From Anaerolineae bacterium (lineage in GTDB: Bacteria; Chloroflexota; Anaerolineae; Promineifilales; Promineifilaceae), in contig JAMLHW010000007.1 of assembly GCA_023954475.1 (NCBI GenBank), positions 124,001-188,000 of the forward strand: a stretch of DNA of 64,000 nt, read 5' to 3'. Under the pieces are notes generated by a model, which had not been told where the DNA came from, did not search any database, and saw only the letters and a program-made list of their open reading frames with translations. The number at the start of each line of letters is the position of its first letter. Positions within the stretch are counted from its first letter, which is position 1. Of this stretch, positions 60,489 through 64,000 are shown piece after piece. Position numbers and translations under genes: made by a program.

Positions 60489-61766
60489 ATGAAAGACGAA
60501 ACATTAGCCATTCACGCCGGATTCCAAAGCGACCCGACGACCAAAGCGGTCGCAGTGCCGATTTATCAAACCGTGGCCTACGAATTTGATGACGCCCAAC
60601 ACGGTGCCGACCTGTTCAATCTGGCTGTACCCGGCAACATCTATACCCGGATCATGAATCCGACGCAGGATGTGTTGGAGCAGCGGCTGGCGGCGCTAGA
60701 AGGCGGTATTGCCGCACTCGTGACCAGCGCAGGTAGTGCTGCGATCACCTACGCCGTCCTGACCATTGCCGAAGCAGGAGCCAACATCGTCTCGGTGCCG
60801 TTGCTCTACGGCGGTACGGTGACGCTGTTCACCCACATGCTACCCAAACTCGGCATCGACGTGCGTTACGCTGCCGATGACAGCCCGGAAAAGATCGAGG
60901 CGTTGATCGACGACAAGACCGCCGCTGTTTTTTGCGAGACCATCGGCAATCCGGCGGGCAATATCGCCGATGTTGAAGCGTTGGCCGCCGCTGCGCACAA
61001 ACATGGCGTGCCGCTGATAGTCGATAACACGGTTGCCACGCCGTCGCTGATCAAGCCAATCGCATATGGTGCGGACATCGTCGTGCATTCATTGACCAAG
61101 TACATCGGCGGTCACGGCAACTCGCTCGGCGGCGTCATCGTCGATTCGGGCAACTTCCCGTGGGCAGAACATGCCGAGCGGTTCCCGATGCTCAGCACAC
61201 CGGAACCATCATATCACGGCGTGGTTTACACGGAAGCGTTGGGGCCGGCGGCGTTTATCGGCCGAGCCAGAACCGTCCCGTTACGCAACACCGGTGCCGC
61301 CATCAGCCCGTTTAACGCCTTCCTGATTTTGCAGGGACTGGAGACATTGCCGCTGCGGATGGAACGCCATTGCGACAACGCGCTAGCCGTCGCCAATTGG
61401 CTCAACAAGCACGATGCGGTCGAATGGGTCAGCTTCGCCGGATTGCCCGATTCGCCATACTTTGAATTGGCACAGAAATATACGAACGGTCGTCCGTCTG
61501 CGTTGTTGACGTTTGGCGTAAAGGGTGGATTTGAGGCAGGCGTCAAGTTTTACGATGCGCTGCAGTTGTTCAAGCGGCTGGTCAACATCGGTGATGCCAA
61601 ATCGCTGGCTGCGCATCCGGCCTCGACAACCCACCGACAGCTAACAGATGATGAATTGGCACTGGCCGGTATTACGCCGGATACGATTCGTCTGTGCATC
61701 GGGATTGAGCATATCGACGATATTCTGGCAGATTTGGAGCAGGCGCTGGCGGTTTCGCAGGCATAG
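60489..61766 (+). CDS. metY: O-acetylhomoserine sulfhydrylase (aminocarboxypropyltransferase)
   Basis: 425 aa, PLP enzyme of the Cys/Met gamma family. It forms homocysteine from O-acetylhomoserine and sulfide. ETLAIHAGFQSDPTTKAVAV at the N-terminus, YTRIMNPTQDVLEQRLAALE, PLP-lysine in VHSLTKYIGGHGNSLGG (Lys near residue 206) and GDAKSLAAHPASTTHRQL near the end are diagnostic. AAGGAG lies 6 nt before the ATG. It follows metA by 32 nt, so the two make a direct-sulfhydrylation route. Confidence 0.96.
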   Translation: MKDETLAIHAGFQSDPTTKAVAVPIYQTVAYEFDDAQHGADLFNLAVPGNIYTRIMNPTQDVLEQRLAALEGGIAALVTSAGSAAITYAVLTIAEAGANIVSVPLLYGGTVTLFTHMLPKLGIDVRYAADDSPEKIEALIDDKTAAVFCETIGNPAGNIADVEALAAAAHKHGVPLIVDNTVATPSLIKPIAYGADIVVHSLTKYIGGHGNSLGGVIVDSGNFPWAEHAERFPMLSTPEPSYHGVVYTEALGPAAFIGRARTVPLRNTGAAISPFNAFLILQGLETLPLRMERHCDNALAVANWLNKHDAVEWVSFAGLPDSPYFELAQKYTNGRPSALLTFGVKGGFEAGVKFYDALQLFKRLVNIGDAKSLAAHPASTTHRQLTDDELALAGITPDTIRLCIGIEHIDDILADLEQALAVSQA

Positions 61767-62001
61767 CGCAGGGTTGGTGCGTTCCAAAGATTGGTTGCAG
61801 ATGGAGAGCATCATGATGTGGCGAACTTCTGACTGCTTTCGGCCGAATTCTCGATACAACTCCATTGGTGCCGGCTCAAGAACGTGATCTGAATGCGTAA
61901 TCGATCCGGTGAATGCCTGATTTGTTCCAAAATTCACTAGCATCAGGTAACAATTTTGCTATACTGGTAGTATTCAGCAAATTGACTACCTCCTCTAATG
62001 T

Positions 62002-62036
62002 AAAGGCTCTGCAACATCAATTGTTGTGGAGCCTTT
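62002..62036 (+). ncRNA. Stable hairpin, possible small RNA end
   Basis: AAAGGCTC (62002-62009) pairs with GAGCCTTT (62029-62036), and GCAACA with TGTTG inside extends the stem. A TATACT box 37 nt upstream makes transcription plausible. The T-run is short (TTT inside the arm). Function unknown. Confidence 0.35.
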
Positions 62037-62178
62037 AGCTTTACGGCTAGCTACGTTACTCGGTGTGCCCCTCAAATGCCACGGAAAAATCACCATAACG
62101 AAGTGAACTGCCACTGGCAATATGATTCCCGATCTATTACTATGATAATAGAACATACCGCTCCTCCATTAGATGTTG

Positions 62179-62214
62179 CCCCGCAAGCCGGCCGGTTTGC
62201 GGGGCAGTAATTTT
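62179..62214 (+). terminator. Strong GC hairpin with delayed T-run
   Basis: CCCCGCAAGCC (62179-62189), loop GGCC, GGTTTGCGGGG (62194-62204), 11 bp with one wobble; TTTTT begins 8 nt after the stem. Possible terminator of metY or of a small RNA. Confidence 0.5.
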
Positions 62215-62353
62215 TCTGACCAAATCCCCTGCCCTTCACGACAATTTCACGTACAATGGTGGCGTTATCGGCCGAAATTGCTCCGGCTGACAACAATAAC
62301 GCTGCTTTCGGCTTCTTGCAAATCGTGCACATCGTTTCGCTGAGGACTCGACC

Positions 62354-64000
62354 ATGAATCAAGCTCAATTTGTCACATTCCATACCACCCATGATCTCGA
62401 CGGTGTCCCGGAAGGAACTGTATTTGAGCCGACCTGGCGCATGCGCAACACAGGCGCAACAACGTGGGATAACATATTCACAGTGCGCCTCATCAACATC
62501 GAACAGGGCAGCAAACTCATGGCAGCCCGACCCACGTTCAATTTGGCCGATGTCACCGACAGGGCGACAGTCGCGCCTGGCGAAGAAGTCAACATCACGA
62601 TTCCGATGGAAGCGCTGCCGCCGCGTGACACGCTGCAATTCACTGACTGGCAGTTGACAGACCCCGGCGGCACACAATTCGGCGACATCATGTGGCTGCG
62701 CATCATCGTAACCGATCCGCCGCAGCCACCGGACATTTTCAAATCGAGCGACAGCCAATTCCTGGCCGATCTAACCATCCCGGATGACACTAAAATCGTA
62801 ACCGGTTCGACCTTCAGCAAACAATGGCAAGTACGCAACAACGGCGAGCGCATCTGGAACGATGGCTATCGCCTCGTATTCACCGGTGGTGACGCCTACA
62901 TGTCCACACAAGTCAGCATCAAAGTGCCGCATACTCGCCCGGGTGAAGAGGCTGTGCTGACTGTACCAATGATGGCACCTGCGCCACGGTCACAACCCTA
63001 CATTAGTTACTGGCGCCTTCAAGACGACCGCGAAGTACTCTTCGGCGATCAATTCTGGGTCAAGATTGAGGCAACACCGCAACCAAACAACATAAAACTA
63101 TACTCGCAAAACGATATTCGCTGGCGCAATCGCGTTCTGGGATACGGACCGCGCACATTTGGCGACTATGGCTGCCTCGTCACCTGCTTCGCCATGATTC
63201 TCAACGGGTTCGGCGAAAACGTGACACCCAGAACAGCCAATGATCGCTTTCTGCAATTGCCGCCGGGGCAAGGATATGTCGGTTCTGACATATTTTTCAT
63301 CGCGCCGGCAGCCGCCTACGACCACGTTCAATTTCACGGCAACTATAAACCAAAACTGGACACAGGTGCGCTCTACGCACAACTGGACGGCAATTTGCTG
63401 CAACGCATCGACGCCAGTCTGGCACGTGGCGACATGGTCATTTTCCAGGTCGATGCGACCCCATTGACGCCTTACAATCCCGATCTCGACCAGCATTGGG
63501 TTGTCTGCAAAGAGCGCCAGGGTAATGATTACCTGATCTACGACCCGATCACGGGCGAAGCGCTGACGTTGTTGTCGCGTTACGGTCGGCAAACACGCGT
63601 ATCAGACGGCGAACCTGCCCTACTCGAAGCGATCAAATCGGCATTGTTCTATCGCTCAACGACAACGCCTTCCGGGATGCAGCCGGGCGAGGACGGCATC
63701 AGCGATATTTCCAATACGTTAGTCTACACAGGACCAGCATGGCCTTTCGGCCGAACGCTGTCCGGTATACACGATCGCGCCAACCGCCATCCACAATCAT
63801 GGGACTTTGAAATTACCGACGGCCAGTTCGACACCGTCAAAGTGATGAGCGGCATCACTACATCTGAACTATTCGGCTACGACCTCAACACCGACTTTGT
63901 GCTGGCACGCCTCTACGAATCGTGGGGCGGGCGCGATTTGTCCCCGCAGGATTTTGTCGACGCAGTCGCGCCCGATATGGAACGCCTTGTCAACGCCGGA
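62354..64000 (+). CDS. Protein with two NBR1-type Ig domains and a C39-like peptidase domain, cut by the window end
   Basis: The frame is open from ATG 62354 (GAGG 8 nt before) to the window end, 549 codons. Two tandem NBR1/FW-type Ig domains: VPEGTVFEPTWRMRNTGATT (residues about 18-37) and VTGSTFSKQWQVRNNGERIW (about 155-174). Then a papain-like/C39_2 domain: YSQNDIRWRNRVLG, GDYGCLVTCFAMIL (Cys near 278), HWVVCKERQ and DYLIYDPITGE (His and Asp/Asn region). A C-terminal stretch follows (SGIHDRANRHPQSWDFEITD). There is no signal peptide, which is odd for such domains. Upstream of the ATG the frame is closed by a stop at about 62297-62299. Confidence 0.75.
   Translation, partial: MNQAQFVTFHTTHDLDGVPEGTVFEPTWRMRNTGATTWDNIFTVRLINIEQGSKLMAARPTFNLADVTDRATVAPGEEVNITIPMEALPPRDTLQFTDWQLTDPGGTQFGDIMWLRIIVTDPPQPPDIFKSSDSQFLADLTIPDDTKIVTGSTFSKQWQVRNNGERIWNDGYRLVFTGGDAYMSTQVSIKVPHTRPGEEAVLTVPMMAPAPRSQPYISYWRLQDDREVLFGDQFWVKIEATPQPNNIKLYSQNDIRWRNRVLGYGPRTFGDYGCLVTCFAMILNGFGENVTPRTANDRFLQLPPGQGYVGSDIFFIAPAAAYDHVQFHGNYKPKLDTGALYAQLDGNLLQRIDASLARGDMVIFQVDATPLTPYNPDLDQHWVVCKERQGNDYLIYDPITGEALTLLSRYGRQTRVSDGEPALLEAIKSALFYRSTTTPSGMQPGEDGISDISNTLVYTGPAWPFGRTLSGIHDRANRHPQSWDFEITDGQFDTVKVMSGITTSELFGYDLNTDFVLARLYESWGGRDLSPQDFVDAVAPDMERLVNAG

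Larger units (their letters stand above)
61767..62353. other. Intergenic region after metY with hairpins and a possible small RNA
   Basis: No protein gene is seen in these 587 bases. TATACT with upstream TG at 61960-61965 could start a transcript. It would reach a long hairpin at 62002-62036 and a second at 62179-62204. It may encode a small RNA or a long leader of the next gene. Confidence 0.4.

Noticed and set aside
1-64000. CRISPR array, insertion sequence or prophage
   Set aside because: No regularly spaced repeats, transposase, integrase or phage structural genes were seen; the frequent TCGGCCGA is irregularly spaced.

Overview
The window looks like chromosomal DNA of a member of the Chloroflexota (probably Anaerolineae or a related non-phototrophic lineage). 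This is inferred from gene content: a Rieske / cytochrome b / cytochrome c operon, a BMP-type nucleoside ABC importer, a glyoxylate shunt under a RamB-like regulator, NBR1-Ig/C39 proteins and a PucC-family transporter. There is no phage, insertion sequence, CRISPR array or rRNA. Gene density is high and both strands are used. By eye the base composition is near 50 percent GC. The most striking global feature is the palindrome TCGGCCGA (usually TTCGGCCGAA or ATCGGCCGAT). I count roughly 90 copies, where about one is expected in random sequence, spread over genes and gaps alike. It resembles the cyanobacterial HIP1 repeat.

Layout. 1-753: tail of an unknown gene. 1286-6240: purine/nucleoside ABC importer (lipoprotein, two permeases, double ATPase), with a terminator after the lipoprotein gene and another at the operon end. 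6245-10090: alpha/beta hydrolase, a TIM-barrel glycosidase-like protein and an overlapping GPH sugar symporter. 10183-12097 (minus): aroF and aroH behind a promoter, a Phe-rich leader peptide and an attenuator. 12501-13751: an exported surface protein and a 28-residue peptide. 14083-18671: FAD oxidoreductase, SulP-STAS-rhodanese transporter, DUF2085 protein. 18737-23983 (minus): gyrA, ygfZ-like, DinB-like and membrane proteins. 24248-26905: DUF2332 protein and PucC-like MFS protein. 27051: tRNA-Val. 27355-30773: the quinol-oxidising bc complex. 30871-33833: small and hypothetical proteins and an MBL-fold protein. 33906-40032 (minus): geranylgeranyl-reductase-like oxidoreductase, GT-C-like membrane protein, mutL, K+ channel.

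40251-46319: a histidine kinase, two response regulators, a C45-type acyltransferase, a LysW-like zinc protein with an Asp/Tyr tail, a Ddl-like ATP-grasp ligase and, convergent, a DmpA-type peptidase. This is the best candidate here for an undescribed amide-bond pathway. 46665-49970: hydrolase, zinc ribbon, GNAT and PuuE-like deacetylase run. 50090-51177: a frameshifted AI-2E-family gene. 51321-54038: esterase, Nudix, MFS. 54129-58932: a RamB-like regulator divergent from aceB-aceA, with a clear promoter and an 18-bp palindromic operator. 59091-61766: metA-metY behind a promoter and a Met/Cys-rich leader ORF. 62354-64000: start of a protein with two NBR1-type Ig domains and a C39-like peptidase domain.

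Two biosynthetic operons (aromatic amino acids, methionine) share one regulatory layout: a sigma70-type promoter whose -10 box lies exactly 7 nt before the ATG of a short ORF rich in the end-product amino acid, so the leader mRNA should be leaderless. mutL also starts 6 nt after a TATAAT box.
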